From assembly GCF_001077815.2 (NCBI RefSeq), contig NZ_CP011310.1:2914001-2978000 (forward strand): a DNA stretch of 64,000 nucleotides. Direction: 5' to 3'. Position numbers and translations under genes: made by a program. The notes under the pieces were generated by a model. The model worked only from the letters and a program-made list of their open reading frames with translations, had not been told where the DNA came from and searched no databases. The stretch comes from Aurantiacibacter atlanticus (GTDB lineage Bacteria > Pseudomonadota > Alphaproteobacteria > Sphingomonadales > Sphingomonadaceae). Positions within the stretch are counted from its first letter, which is position 1. Each line of letters starts with the position of its first letter. Of this stretch, positions 17,456 to 27,025 are shown piece by piece.

Positions 17456-18350
17456 CCGGGTAAATCTCCTTGTCCGCCCCGTCCAGCGTGACCGTCACGG
17501 TGCGTCCCGCTACAAGCATCACGCCTTCGGGTACGCGGTCGATGGCGATCCTGACCGGCACACGCTGAGCCAGTCGCACCCAGCTGAAGGTCGGTTTAAC
17601 GTCGGCAAGTAGGGTGCCAGCATCGGTAGACCGCTCGCTATCATTGATGGCCGAGGCCACGCCGACGACATGGCCTTCCAACAGTCGGTCATCACCCATC
17701 AAGCGTATCCTTGCGTGCAAGCCCTGATGGATCTGGGCCAGCTTGGTCTCCTCGAAATAACCCGACACATAATAACTATCCCGGTCGACAAGTGACATCA
17801 CCGGCTGCCCTGCATTTGCATAGACCCCTGGCCGAAGCTGGAAATTGGTCACGATGCCATTGACGGGAGATCGCACTTCGGCGCGCTCCAGATTGATCCG
17901 CGCCAAATCGCGGTCCGCGATCGCTTGCGTAAATCGGGCCCGCGCTTCCTCTGCCTCTGCCTGCCGCGTATCCCGATCCTGAGCTGATACTACGCCGTCA
18001 AGCGCGGCATAGCGCCGTGCCTCTCGCTCGGCCGAACGCAGTGTGGCCCGCGCCGTTGCGATCGCGGCCTCCGCCTGCGCCAACGCGTTGCGTAAACGCA
18101 CCTTGTCAATGGTGAAGAGCAATTGCCCTTTTTCCACCATCTCGCCATCCTCCACGACGACTGAATCCACACGTCCCGCCTCATCAGTAGCGATGGGAAC
18201 GATATCCGCGCGCAGCTTGCCGTCTCGGGTTTGCGGGGCATAGGTGTAATAATTGTACAGATGCCACAGCAGCAGGGCGGCGAGCACAGCAAGCGTGAGC
18301 GTAAGCATCATCTTGAAGCTGCGAATGAGGGTTTCTCGGGTCAAGAACAT
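17448..18350 (-). CDS. aaeA: HlyD/AaeA-type membrane fusion protein
   Basis: A 300-residue periplasmic adaptor with one N-terminal membrane helix (about 12-32), a biotinyl-lipoyl-like part, a coiled-coil hairpin rich in Ala/Glu/Arg (about 80-150) and a beta-barrel. The RSPVNGIVTNFQLRPGVYANAGQPVMSLVD stretch is typical of EmrA/AaeA adaptors. Its length fits AaeA (310). It bridges the FUSC-type inner-membrane pump and the NodT channel encoded in the same operon. Confidence 0.87.
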   Translation of the reverse strand: MFLTRETLIRSFKMMLTLTLAVLAALLLWHLYNYYTYAPQTRDGKLRADIVPIATDEAGRVDSVVVEDGEMVEKGQLLFTIDKVRLRNALAQAEAAIATARATLRSAEREARRYAALDGVVSAQDRDTRQAEAEEARARFTQAIADRDLARINLERAEVRSPVNGIVTNFQLRPGVYANAGQPVMSLVDRDSYYVSGYFEETKLAQIHQGLHARIRLMGDDRLLEGHVVGVASAINDSERSTDAGTLLADVKPTFSWVRLAQRVPVRIAIDRVPEGVMLVAGRTVTVTLDGADKEIYPDE

Positions 18351-18353
18351 GGA

Positions 18354-18563
18354 TCAGGCCGTCATCATATATAGGCCCGCAAAGGCGAGCCAGAGGAGCA
18401 GGAAAAACAGGGCAAGGTCAAAAAGTGGGCGCTGCCAGATAAACCGGTAGACGCCGATCCGATCCAGCAGCCGCGTGGTCAGCAATCGCGCGAAAAAGGC
18501 CATGATGAGGCACAATAGCAATGGCGAGACGAATACGCCGGCAATGTCGATTTCGCCGATCAT
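18354..18563 (-). CDS. aaeX: DUF1656/AaeX small inner-membrane protein
   Basis: A 69-residue protein with two hydrophobic helices (about 10-27 and 46-66), matching the AaeX family always found with FUSC-type pumps. It overlaps the pump gene by 4 bases and lies 3 bases from the adaptor gene. Its exact role in the pump is not established. Confidence 0.85.
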   Translation of the reverse strand: MIGEIDIAGVFVSPLLLCLIMAFFARLLTTRLLDRIGVYRFIWQRPLFDLALFFLLLWLAFAGLYMMTA

Positions 18564-20536
18564 CCTACTGACTTCCAGGGCGGGCTTTTTTCGAACAGCG
18601 CAAGACGCAGACCAAGCAGACCACGCACGAGCGGGTTGTCTTCCCCGGTCGCACTGCCAAGAGCCACCGACAGTGCTTCATCTATGCTGTCGAGCAGGGA
18701 AGATGATGGCGAGTCCTGGTCAGTTTCCCGATGGATCGCTGTCAGGAGACGTTCAGCCGCTTGCCGCGTATCTCCGGATAAGCCGTTGGCAGTGTGGCGC
18801 AGGTCGGCGACATTGGCCCCTGCACGCAAGCGGCGAAGCAGACGCAAACTTTCATCCGATCCATGCGCGGCTGCCAGCCGCATCGTCAAGGCACCGATAC
18901 GATCCAACGATTGCGCAATATAGCGGTCCCGATCGCCGGCCGTAGCACGCAGGGCAAGCCCGCGTATGTCGGCGCGCGCCGTCTTGGCATAGCGTTCCAC
19001 GGCATGGGCAGCCCCCATCCTTCGGGCTATATGCAGCCAGAAAAACCCTACAAATATGCCGAGAAGGGAAGCGAAGCTTGCATCGAGGAACACGCCGAAA
19101 TCCAGCGGCCGGTATTCGCCCTGAAGGTTGATCGTGCTGAGTGAGAAGGCCAGCAACAAAAGCGCCAAAGGATTGCTGATCGACCATGCAGCGATCGGCA
19201 TCATGAATAATGCCATGACGACGAGAAAGGCCCCGTAATCCGTCGCCATCGGCAACAGTCCGTAGCACAAGACAGCAGCCGCAGCGGTGGCCAAAACTGC
19301 AAATTGCGCGAACTTCGCAATTGCGACGCCAGCCTCGTCTACTCCACCGAAGAAGGCTATCGCCACGGACCCGATCAGCAATGCCCCAGGTGCCTGTTGC
19401 CAGCCGGTGAGATACCAGAGCGCGGTCAGCGTAGCATAGGTAAGCAGGATCGCTACGGATACACGCCAGACGATGTGATAATCGGGAAACAGCGTGAATG
19501 CGCGCGCGCGTTTGGTGGCGGCTTCAAGCGCAGGGGGCAACGCAGCCCCGCTATCGAGAGCAGAATCAAGCACGCGGATCTCGGACCAAAGGCTGAGCGC
19601 ATCGGCGATGAGAATAGCAAGATTGCGATGCAGCAGTCTGGACCAGCTCCCCGGTCTTTCTTCATCAAGTGCATTCATGCGTGCCGTGAAATCGGGAGGT
19701 GGGCCCTCACCGTCACTGACAAGCCGGGGCACATCGGCCAAAGCCAGCGACAAATCCTCCCCCGGGGAATCGCCGCCAGTCGAAATTCGGGATCCGATCG
19801 CGGAGATCAATGGCACCAGACGCAGCATCCTCTGCTGGATCGCAAAAGCAATCTTGCGGTCACGCCGCGGCACCGTTGGATCATATCGCAATTGTCCTGC
19901 CAGCACCGATAATGCGGTGACATCCCCGATCATGCGCAGCCGATCGGCCGTAGCCTCTGGATCGGTTTCCCTTCCTGCCAGCGCTTCCTGGAACCAGCGC
20001 TCAACATCTGGAATCCACGCATGCAAACGTTCGCGCATTTCCCGGCCGAGTGAGCGCGGCGCAATGATGCTGTCGACTGCCGAGCAGCAGATCAGCCCAA
20101 GACCGATTTCCGTAATGCGTGCGGCTGCTGTATCGAACATGTTGCCGGGCTGACCAATCTGGGGCACGGCGATCAGCATTATTGTTATTCCAAACAGAAG
20201 AAACCCATAGCTGCGTGGAGTTCGGTCAACCAAAGCTAGGGCAAAGGCGGCAGTTGCCACCAGACCCGTAACAGCGACCATGAGCAGCGGAGTATTCACA
20301 AAGATGCTTACAAGCGTGAGTGACACTACGCCGGCACCAAGGGTGCCCATCAAGCGATAGATTGCCTTCGATCGAATTGCCCCGGTAATCGGGTTCATCA
20401 CCACGCAGCAGGTGACGAGCGCCCAGTAAGGCTGGGGCAGGCCAATGTGCACCGCACTGGTGAATGCGAGCATTCCCGCAATGAACAGCTTGACCGCGAA
20501 CAGCCAGCGGAGGAATGAAAGATAGGGTGGTTTCAC
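18560..20536 (-). CDS. aaeB: FUSC/AaeB-type aromatic-acid efflux pump
   Basis: A 658-residue inner-membrane transporter, the length of E. coli AaeB (655). It shows two blocks of membrane helices (about 12-160 and 340-500), each followed by a cytoplasmic stretch, as in the FUSC family. AaeB exports p-hydroxybenzoate-type acids and relieves aromatic acid stress. Near a ring-cleavage catabolic cluster this pump could act as a safety valve for acidic intermediates. It overlaps both the MarR regulator upstream and the AaeX gene downstream by 4 bases. Confidence 0.85.
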   Translation of the reverse strand: MKPPYLSFLRWLFAVKLFIAGMLAFTSAVHIGLPQPYWALVTCCVVMNPITGAIRSKAIYRLMGTLGAGVVSLTLVSIFVNTPLLMVAVTGLVATAAFALALVDRTPRSYGFLLFGITIMLIAVPQIGQPGNMFDTAAARITEIGLGLICCSAVDSIIAPRSLGREMRERLHAWIPDVERWFQEALAGRETDPEATADRLRMIGDVTALSVLAGQLRYDPTVPRRDRKIAFAIQQRMLRLVPLISAIGSRISTGGDSPGEDLSLALADVPRLVSDGEGPPPDFTARMNALDEERPGSWSRLLHRNLAILIADALSLWSEIRVLDSALDSGAALPPALEAATKRARAFTLFPDYHIVWRVSVAILLTYATLTALWYLTGWQQAPGALLIGSVAIAFFGGVDEAGVAIAKFAQFAVLATAAAAVLCYGLLPMATDYGAFLVVMALFMMPIAAWSISNPLALLLLAFSLSTINLQGEYRPLDFGVFLDASFASLLGIFVGFFWLHIARRMGAAHAVERYAKTARADIRGLALRATAGDRDRYIAQSLDRIGALTMRLAAAHGSDESLRLLRRLRAGANVADLRHTANGLSGDTRQAAERLLTAIHRETDQDSPSSSLLDSIDEALSVALGSATGEDNPLVRGLLGLRLALFEKSPPWKSVG

Positions 20537-20988
20537 GCATCCCCTCGTTGCAGATGATTCTGCGCCCGCATCTCAAGCGTCCGCAAGACGCGCTGCGCAG
20601 TTTCGACGTCTTTCGCAGCAAGATCGTCCAGCAGCGCTCGCCTTAGTTCAACCAGACGTTGCTCAATCGCCTCGGCCAAGACCTTTCCCGGAGGAAGCAG
20701 GCTCACGGTGTTGCTGCGGCGATCTCCAGCTACTGCGTCGCGTTTGAGTAGCTCCGCCGATTCTCCCTGATCAAGGGTGCGGACCAGGGCAGCCGGATTG
20801 ACGCCAACCTCCAGCGCGAGTTCCTTCTGAGGCACGGCCGGGCCAAGGCGCGAAATCAGGATGATCACGGTTCCGAGCGAGGTGGAAAGCTGCAAGTCGG
20901 CCATCACAGTGCTTGCCACCTTCATCCATGCGCGGCGCACCGGCTGCAGAGAATTGGTCAGGTCGAAAAGAAGAGCATCAGGGAGCAT
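20533..20988 (-). CDS. MarR-family transcriptional regulator of the efflux operon
   Basis: A 151-residue winged-helix regulator with the MarR layout: dimer helices at both ends and a helix-turn-helix at about 53-95 (PQKELALEVGVNPAALVRTLDQGE) with the wing motif VAGDRRSNTVSL. It is the first gene of the aae-like operon and overlaps the pump gene by 4 bases. MarR proteins of this layout repress their own operon until an aromatic acid binds. A palindrome spanning the likely promoter lies directly upstream. Confidence 0.87.
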   Translation of the reverse strand: MLPDALLFDLTNSLQPVRRAWMKVASTVMADLQLSTSLGTVIILISRLGPAVPQKELALEVGVNPAALVRTLDQGESAELLKRDAVAGDRRSNTVSLLPPGKVLAEAIEQRLVELRRALLDDLAAKDVETAQRVLRTLEMRAQNHLQRGDA

Positions 20989-20992
20989 GAAA

Positions 20993-21031
20993 AATCCATT
21001 GCCAAAGCAATCATTGCCTTGTCAATGGATT
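20993..21031 (-). promoter_or_regulatory. Promoter with overlapping operator palindromes for the MarR-efflux operon
   Basis: AATCCATTG (20993-21001) and CAATGGATT (21023-21031) are a perfect 9-bp inverted repeat, 21 bases apart. Between and within them is ATTGC-CAAA-GCAAT. Read on the minus strand, the outer half-site contains TTGACA, a consensus -35 box, and the other half-site covers the -10 position 16-17 bases on, only 5 bases before the ATG. Transcripts would be nearly leaderless. A repressor bound here would block both promoter boxes. Confidence 0.6.
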
Positions 21032-21277
21032 TGGTGCGATTTTGCGGGAGAATTGGGCGTATCGGCGCCGCAACTGGTAATCCACCCGTCCGACCGGATG
21101 AAGTGATTGGCCATGGCTCCATAGCCGTCTCAGACGATGGAACGAGATCGGGGGTCTAGAAAGCCGTGTCTGTAATGCCAACGCTGGCCGATATTTCGCC
21201 GCCATGAGGACGCGGGATCATTGCTATCCAATCCCCATGGCCACTACCAGATACTGGCTCTAAATTACCTACTCGGC

Positions 21278-22408
21278 CTAGACCAATTGTGGCAGGAGTT
21301 GCGCGTATCGTTGCACGTCGGGCAGCTTGCCTGTGCTAACCCGGGACCATGTGGTCCATTCGCCATAGGCTCCACGGATCATCACGCCATTTTCGCGCAT
21401 GCGTTGTTGCAAAGCGTCAGCATCAGGCACCTTCACGTAAACGAAATTTGTCTGGGATGGCAGCGCCTCCAGACCCGCCGCCTCCACTGCCGTCAGGATC
21501 ATCTCACGCCCTTGCACAATCTGGTGCTTGGAATAGCGCGTGAAAGCCTCGTCCTCGTAAGAGGCGATCGCAGCAGCAAGACCCGCCGTATTCCCGCCAA
21601 AACTCATCAGATAGCCTCGCAGCTTCTCCACCGTCGCGGGTGCAGCGAGGGCATAGCCCACACGCATTCCCGCAAGACCGTAGATCTTGGAAAAGGTGCG
21701 GCATACGATCAGGTTGGGGTGGTCTTTAACGAGATTGGCAACCGAATAGTAATCGGGACGATCCGCTAGTTCATTATAGGCTTCGTCCACCAGGATGGTG
21801 ACAGAAGGATCAATGTTCTCCACGAAGCTGCGCATGGCATCGCCGTCAATGATTATCCCGGTCGGATTGTTGGGATTGCAGATCTGGACCATGCCCACAT
21901 CCGGTCCGATCGCGGCGGCCATACGTTCGAGGCTGACGCTCATATCCTCTTCCATCGGTACGCGGTTGACCGCGACACCCTTGCGCTGGCCATAGAGGAC
22001 CGTGGTGTCCCAGAACAATTCGGGACACAGGATTGCCTTGCCATCTGGCAGGGCCAGAGCGGCAGCGCTGAGCGCTTCGGTCGAACCGGAACTGACGAGG
22101 ACATTACCGGTGTCGAGCCCGAACCGAGCAGCTATCATTTCGGTCAGCTTGCGTACGCCGCCGTCGGCGTAATAACAGCCCTTACTGGCGCTGTCGTATA
22201 TTGCGCCCAACGCGCTGGGCGAGGGACCGAAGGGATTTTCGTTGCGGGACAGCAGCGCCACCCCTTCTGGTGGGCCGAATACCGGCGGGCTGCCGGGATC
22301 GGGTTTCGCTTGGTCGAGCGGCGATTGAGCGAGTGCGCCACGAGCCATGAGTGTGGTGCCCCCAGCAGTGGCCCCCAGGATCATTGAACGGCGAGAAAAG
22401 TCGAGCAT
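21278..22408 (-). CDS. Tat-exported class I/II aminotransferase (HisC-like)
   Basis: A 376-residue PLP enzyme of the histidinol-phosphate aminotransferase fold. The N-terminus is a twin-arginine signal (SRRSMILGA, then AQS), so the enzyme should be exported folded to the periplasm, which is unusual for an aminotransferase. The PLP lysine lies in RTFSKIYGLAGMRVGYA; the CNPNNPTG and DEAYNE motifs are present. It starts after an AAGGGAGA site. The sulfite-exporter-like TauE gene lies 31 bases upstream in the same direction. The amino donor and acceptor are unknown. Confidence 0.83.
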   Translation of the reverse strand: MLDFSRRSMILGATAGGTTLMARGALAQSPLDQAKPDPGSPPVFGPPEGVALLSRNENPFGPSPSALGAIYDSASKGCYYADGGVRKLTEMIAARFGLDTGNVLVSSGSTEALSAAALALPDGKAILCPELFWDTTVLYGQRKGVAVNRVPMEEDMSVSLERMAAAIGPDVGMVQICNPNNPTGIIIDGDAMRSFVENIDPSVTILVDEAYNELADRPDYYSVANLVKDHPNLIVCRTFSKIYGLAGMRVGYALAAPATVEKLRGYLMSFGGNTAGLAAAIASYEDEAFTRYSKHQIVQGREMILTAVEAAGLEALPSQTNFVYVKVPDADALQQRMRENGVMIRGAYGEWTTWSRVSTGKLPDVQRYAQLLPQLV

Positions 22409-22439
22409 TGGTATCTCCCTTCTGAAAGTGCGATATCGG

Positions 22440-23267
22440 TCATGCGGCCAGTCCGTTGCGGATCATAAGCAGTCCCACGAACACCAGATAAAAGCCGAAG
22501 ACGCGTTGCAGCCATTTGGGGCTGAGATGATGCGCCAAGGCGACGCCCCACGGCGCCGAGACGTAGGATGTGATCACGATGGCGCAGGCCCCCAGCAGGT
22601 TGACATAGCCGAGCGACAACGGCGGCAGCCCCGATGCTCCCCAACCGATGGCCATGAATCCCAACGTGCCGGGCAGAGCAATGATCACCCCGACCCCCGA
22701 TGCTGTCCCGATGGCGCGGTGAATGTCGCGTCCGTATAGCGTCATGACGATGATCGCGATGGTCCCGCCACCGATGCCCAGCAGCGAGGAGAAGGCCCCC
22801 AGGCCTGTCGCCAGAGCCGATCGCCCCGCCCCGCCCGGCATTTCTGTACCCAGCTGAACCGACCTCAACACAGGGTAGAGGAAATGGACAGCCATCATCA
22901 GCACTCCGATGCCGAATATGATCGCCAGACCAGCACTGCTCACTCGTGATGCGAGCAGCACGCCGGCAAGCGAACCTACCACGATCCAGGGAGCCCATGA
23001 TTTCAGGATCACGAAGTCCACTGCGCCGCGTCGGGCATGGCTCTGCATCGACCGGAGCGAGGTAACGATGATGGTCGCCAGCGAAGTGCCGACCGCGACG
23101 TGAGACAATTCCTCGGCCTGCGTCCCGATCAGCGGCAGAAGCACATATAACGCCGGAACCACCACGAAACCGCCGCCGATCCCGAACAGGCCAGCGGCAA
23201 ATCCTGCCAGCAAACCTGCACCGAGCATGAGGGCGATGATCCACGCCCATTCGATAATCAGCTCCAT
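22440..23267 (-). CDS. TauE/SafE family membrane transporter
   Basis: A 275-residue protein with about eight membrane helices and the GLFGIGGGFVVVPAL motif of TauE/SafE permeases near 25-40, with the second-half counterpart FSSLLGIGGGTIAI. Members export sulfite, sulfoacetate or other organic anions. It probably forms an operon with the Tat-exported aminotransferase; a sulfur-containing amino acid would link the two, but this is only inference. Confidence 0.83.
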   Translation of the reverse strand: MELIIEWAWIIALMLGAGLLAGFAAGLFGIGGGFVVVPALYVLLPLIGTQAEELSHVAVGTSLATIIVTSLRSMQSHARRGAVDFVILKSWAPWIVVGSLAGVLLASRVSSAGLAIIFGIGVLMMAVHFLYPVLRSVQLGTEMPGGAGRSALATGLGAFSSLLGIGGGTIAIIVMTLYGRDIHRAIGTASGVGVIIALPGTLGFMAIGWGASGLPPLSLGYVNLLGACAIVITSYVSAPWGVALAHHLSPKWLQRVFGFYLVFVGLLMIRNGLAA

Positions 23268-23304
23268 CAGGCATGGTCCGAAGCTTGTGGTGAAAACGAT
23301 ATGG

Positions 23305-23913
23305 TTAGAGGCAAGTGAGATCCTTTCCCATGATCACAATCGGAAAGCCGCCATCGAGGCTGCGTGAGATTTCGTGGTATCCGCACGTCCGGTAGAGAGG
23401 CTCTCCACCCAGGGTCGCGTGCAATATTGCTGCGCCGAACCCCGCCCTCGCGGCTGCTTTTTCGGATTCTTCCAGTATCATTCGCCCGATTCCGCGGCGG
23501 GCAAAGCCGGGGCGGGTGTACATCGCCCTGATGCGCGCTGAATCACTCTGGGGATCGAGCCGTATGTCATCGCGTCCCGCGCTGCGATCGCCCCCGTAAA
23601 GCGTGGCGCGGAAGCTCCAGCCGCCACAGCCCAAGATCCGGCAAGACTGGTCAGTGACGAGGAAATAGGTCCGGTCCTCGATCAACTGCCTGTCGAGCGC
23701 CATAAAGGTGCGACTATGCGCAATCTGTGCAGGCGTCAGCAGATCGGCGAGTAGTGCGGTTAGCGAGGCATCGATCAATTCTGCAATCGCCGCGGCGTCC
23801 GCCATGGTGGCTAGGCGCAGAGTGAATGATCGGGACGCGCCGTCGCCCTCCGGATCGATCCCGGAAAGCGGGGACGGACCGCGAGGATCAGAAACTGGCG
23901 CGCAGACGAGCAT
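23305..23913 (-). CDS. GNAT-family N-acetyltransferase overlapping a TonB receptor gene
   Basis: About 200 residues with a GNAT fold: the domain starts FTLRLATMADAAAIAELI, and the acetyl-CoA loop is RPGFARRGIGRMILEESE. Target unknown. The ATG at 23913 lies 26 bases inside the upstream TonB receptor gene, so the two may be translationally coupled. A GTG at 23925 is an alternative start; the roughly 35 residues before the domain are not conserved-looking, so a shorter protein is also possible. Confidence 0.75.
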   Translation of the reverse strand: MLVCAPVSDPRGPSPLSGIDPEGDGASRSFTLRLATMADAAAIAELIDASLTALLADLLTPAQIAHSRTFMALDRQLIEDRTYFLVTDQSCRILGCGGWSFRATLYGGDRSAGRDDIRLDPQSDSARIRAMYTRPGFARRGIGRMILEESEKAAARAGFGAAILHATLGGEPLYRTCGYHEISRSLDGGFPIVIMGKDLTCL

Positions 23914-26470
23914 AATAATAGCCACCCTGCCAGTCGACGATCGAGTCCGAACGATAGATCCGGCCGCAACAAACCTCGAACTCGCCCGGCTCCGGATAAT
24001 TGTCGAAGACGTTGCGAGCGCCGATCGATAAGGTCAGCATGTCGCGCCAAGTGTAACTGGCCTCGACGTCGATCAACAATTCGGAGTCGAAATCCTGAGA
24101 GATCAGCGGGCCGCCCGCACCGTCGGAGTTGGAATAGGGCCCGTAATAATTGGCACGGGCGAGAAAATTGAACGGTCCGGTCTCGTGCGTGGCGGTGAAG
24201 ACTGCGCGCCAGTTCGGTTCCGCATTGAGGAAATCATACTGGTCCTCAGCATTGAACTGGGCGGGTACATCGCCGTCGAACTCGGTCTCATTGTAATTGA
24301 TCGCCGCTACGAGCCCGCTGGTGCCCCCGCTCCATGACTGGGAGTAAGACAGCACGATGTCGACGCCTTGGGTGACGGTGTCGAACAGGTTCTGAAAATA
24401 GAACACACCGCCTATGGATTGGGCCCCGGCGACCCCGGCATCGATCATCCTGCCGCGAAAGCCGATGCATTCGGAATCGATTTCCGGTGTCGAGGGAATG
24501 CAATCATCGACCACGGTGATGGTGGATCGAGCCTGCAACCGATCTTCCAGTTCGATGCGGTAATAGTCGATCGAATAAGTTAGACCGCCGAACGCGCCGC
24601 TGATGCCTGCCGTCCAATTGGTCGATGTTTCCGGTTCCAGGGGCACTGCGCCTAGCGCTGCGGCGATTGCGCTGCTGGCGGGAAAGAGGCCGGTGGCGAC
24701 GGGGAACCCGTTGGGTATTCGGGTGGAAACATTGGTGGTGCCCTGTTGGCCAGGTGTAGGCGCGCGAAACCCCGTACCGTGCGAGGCACGGATACCCAGT
24801 CCGTCAAGTATCTCAAACCGACCTGCCACCTTGTAGATGAGCTGAGAATCAAAGTCCGAGTAATTCTCGAACCTCAGAGCACCTTCAAGAAATAGCCTAT
24901 CGGTCACATCTGCACCGATGTTGCCGTAAAAGCTGTAGCTATCGCGATCATAGCTACCGGAAAATTCGGGAGAATATCCGGGAAAGCCGTTGGAGCCTAC
25001 GCCAACTACCTGATAGACCGGATCGGCAGGATCGGCGCAATTAAGCCCGGCAGAGAACGATAAAGACGAGCCAGCAAGCGTTGGTGTTCCGTCAGTGTTG
25101 CAGAAATCAAACGGGTCAGGCGAACCAAACGGTCCTGCATGGTACGAGGCGAGTTCACCCTCGACTGTTTCATAACCTTCCTCGAAATACGTCCCGCCAA
25201 AGGCCAGGGCAATTTCACTGGCCAGCCCGACATCGTGGGTGAGCATGAAATCAGCCTGAAACTGTAGTTCATCATTGATGAGATCGCCTGGTTTAAAACT
25301 GGTTGGCGATTCCGGCCCGAGGGAGGGATTGATCGTATTCTCCAGGAGGTAGGAGATTTCGCTTCGGCCATATCGTAACGAGAAATCGTAAGAGAATGCG
25401 CTCGAAATATCGCCGCGGATGCCGCCCAGCGCAGAATAATCTTCGACATCTCCGCTGAACAGTGGTGTGAAGCCTCCGGGAAAACGTTCTGTAGGATTAT
25501 AGATCGAACCGTCTTCCAGCCGCAGATCCTCGATCGTGCCATTGGCGGGATAGCGATAGAAGAAATTGGTTGTGGATGTGCTCCACGAATAATTGCCGAA
25601 GGCGTAGACTTCTGCAGCTGCGGAGAGCTCATAGCCTGCGTTGACAAAGGTGCGCACCGCCTCCCCGCTAGGCCGGCCCCAAGGCTGTATCGTGTCAATC
25701 CCCTCGACCGCGGCGGCGTAATCCTCATTGCCTGGCAACGCCGCATATTCGGTTACGCAAAAGAAGCTTTCGCAATATTGTTGGGCCCGGTTCGTCGAAT
25801 CCGCGTTCGAATATTCAGCCGACAAATTGATGAAACCCATGTCTCCCAAGGGTAGGCCGATGTTGCCGGCAAATTTGTATTCGAAGCCGTCGCCCTCGTA
25901 GAATTCTCCGATTTCCGCTTCCAGATCGACGCCATGCGGATCGTCCTTGAGCAGGAAATTGATGACCCCCGCGATAGCGTCGGACCCGTATTGCGCGGCC
26001 GCGCCGTCACGCAGCACCTCGACCGAGGCGAGGCTGATTGTGGGAATCGTGGCGATATCGGGACCTTGCGTGCCCGATCCGCCAATCGTCACCAATGCGG
26101 CGCGATGGCGGCGTTTGGAATTGACCAACACCAGAGTCTTGTCGGTCGGCAGGCCACGCATCGAAGCGGGCCGGATAAAACTCGAGCCGTCGGAGATCGG
26201 CTGGCGCGATACTGTGTATGACGGGACGAGTGTCTTCAGGACATCGTTGGTATCGGTAAAGGACACCGAGTTGATCGCTTCTTCGGAAAAGACATCGACC
26301 GGCACAGGGGAATCAGCGACTGTGCGCTCCAACCCCCTGGACCCGGTAACTATGATCGCCTCAGCAGGCTGGATCGGATCGTCTATGTCTATCGCCTGAG
26401 CGAAGGCTGCGCTGGGCGCGAATATTCCGCAAGCCAAGGCGAGCATGGAATCGGTACGGTAATGATGCAT
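23888..26470 (-). CDS. TonB-dependent outer-membrane receptor
   Basis: An 860-residue receptor with a signal peptide (about 1-25, ending AAFAQA), a plug that begins EAIIVTGSRGLERTVADS and contains AAQYGSDAIAGVINFLLKDD, and a barrel ending in the aromatic RASF. No STN domain. The plug resembles the sphingomonad/xanthomonad carbohydrate- or peptide-type receptors, but the ligand cannot be told. Its 3' end overlaps the GNAT gene. The upstream 555 bp has no gene. Confidence 0.87.
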   Translation of the reverse strand: MHHYRTDSMLALACGIFAPSAAFAQAIDIDDPIQPAEAIIVTGSRGLERTVADSPVPVDVFSEEAINSVSFTDTNDVLKTLVPSYTVSRQPISDGSSFIRPASMRGLPTDKTLVLVNSKRRHRAALVTIGGSGTQGPDIATIPTISLASVEVLRDGAAAQYGSDAIAGVINFLLKDDPHGVDLEAEIGEFYEGDGFEYKFAGNIGLPLGDMGFINLSAEYSNADSTNRAQQYCESFFCVTEYAALPGNEDYAAAVEGIDTIQPWGRPSGEAVRTFVNAGYELSAAAEVYAFGNYSWSTSTTNFFYRYPANGTIEDLRLEDGSIYNPTERFPGGFTPLFSGDVEDYSALGGIRGDISSAFSYDFSLRYGRSEISYLLENTINPSLGPESPTSFKPGDLINDELQFQADFMLTHDVGLASEIALAFGGTYFEEGYETVEGELASYHAGPFGSPDPFDFCNTDGTPTLAGSSLSFSAGLNCADPADPVYQVVGVGSNGFPGYSPEFSGSYDRDSYSFYGNIGADVTDRLFLEGALRFENYSDFDSQLIYKVAGRFEILDGLGIRASHGTGFRAPTPGQQGTTNVSTRIPNGFPVATGLFPASSAIAAALGAVPLEPETSTNWTAGISGAFGGLTYSIDYYRIELEDRLQARSTITVVDDCIPSTPEIDSECIGFRGRMIDAGVAGAQSIGGVFYFQNLFDTVTQGVDIVLSYSQSWSGGTSGLVAAINYNETEFDGDVPAQFNAEDQYDFLNAEPNWRAVFTATHETGPFNFLARANYYGPYSNSDGAGGPLISQDFDSELLIDVEASYTWRDMLTLSIGARNVFDNYPEPGEFEVCCGRIYRSDSIVDWQGGYYYARLRASF

Positions 26471-27025
26471 GGAAGACCCCCTGACAGTGGTAAGTCTCCT
26501 CTCCTCTTGCCTCTCCCGACGGGCTGTATTCAGCCGTCGCCATGTTACCTATGATACCGCTTCGCAATGTGATTTCACGATTGCGGTATTCTATGCATTT
26601 TCCTTTCAAGAATTACTCTGTGTGCACAAGATGTGCCAAATGCCGGGCGACGTGGCAATAGTTTTTTGCATTGCAGCAAATTTCTCACTTGCGGTCGCAT
26701 CCGGCTGGTAGGAGCGGACGGCTTAGGACGATCGAGATTTTCTCTTCAGACCAGTGATGGCAGCAAGCTGTACTGAGTATCCATCAAATTCACTCTGATA
26801 ATGACGGGCTATTCCAATCATGCGACCGCGCCTGCTCTAGCATCGGTGCGCGGCTCCACGCAGGAGTTCCCGTAGAGCCCACCGTAAGCTAGTTAAGCGC
26901 ATATCCTGCCGCGCCGAAGACTGGCTGAGAATCTCAAACCAGCTTCGATCGCAACATCAAGACGTCTGATGGCTACAAGTGCCAACGTCGCCGCCATCAC
27001 CTAATGGAGATAGCGCGTCCCAGCA
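26471..27025. other. 555-bp stretch without a recognisable gene
   Basis: The left part should carry the promoter of the minus-strand TonB receptor. The right part follows the stop of a truncated receptor remnant. Short frames are broken by stops on both strands and none resembles a family I know. Together with the truncation at 27795 this suggests a decayed, rearranged stretch. Confidence 0.45.

Noticed and set aside
22381..23274. 297-codon minus-strand frame overlapping the TauE gene
   Set aside because: Same strand but another frame; it is full of Arg and Cys and has no membrane helices, while the TauE frame has all family motifs.
26700..27025. Possible transposase tail in the empty stretch right of the TonB receptor
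   Set aside because: A few residues looked suggestive on both strands, but frames are interrupted and no DDE motif or inverted repeat is visible.
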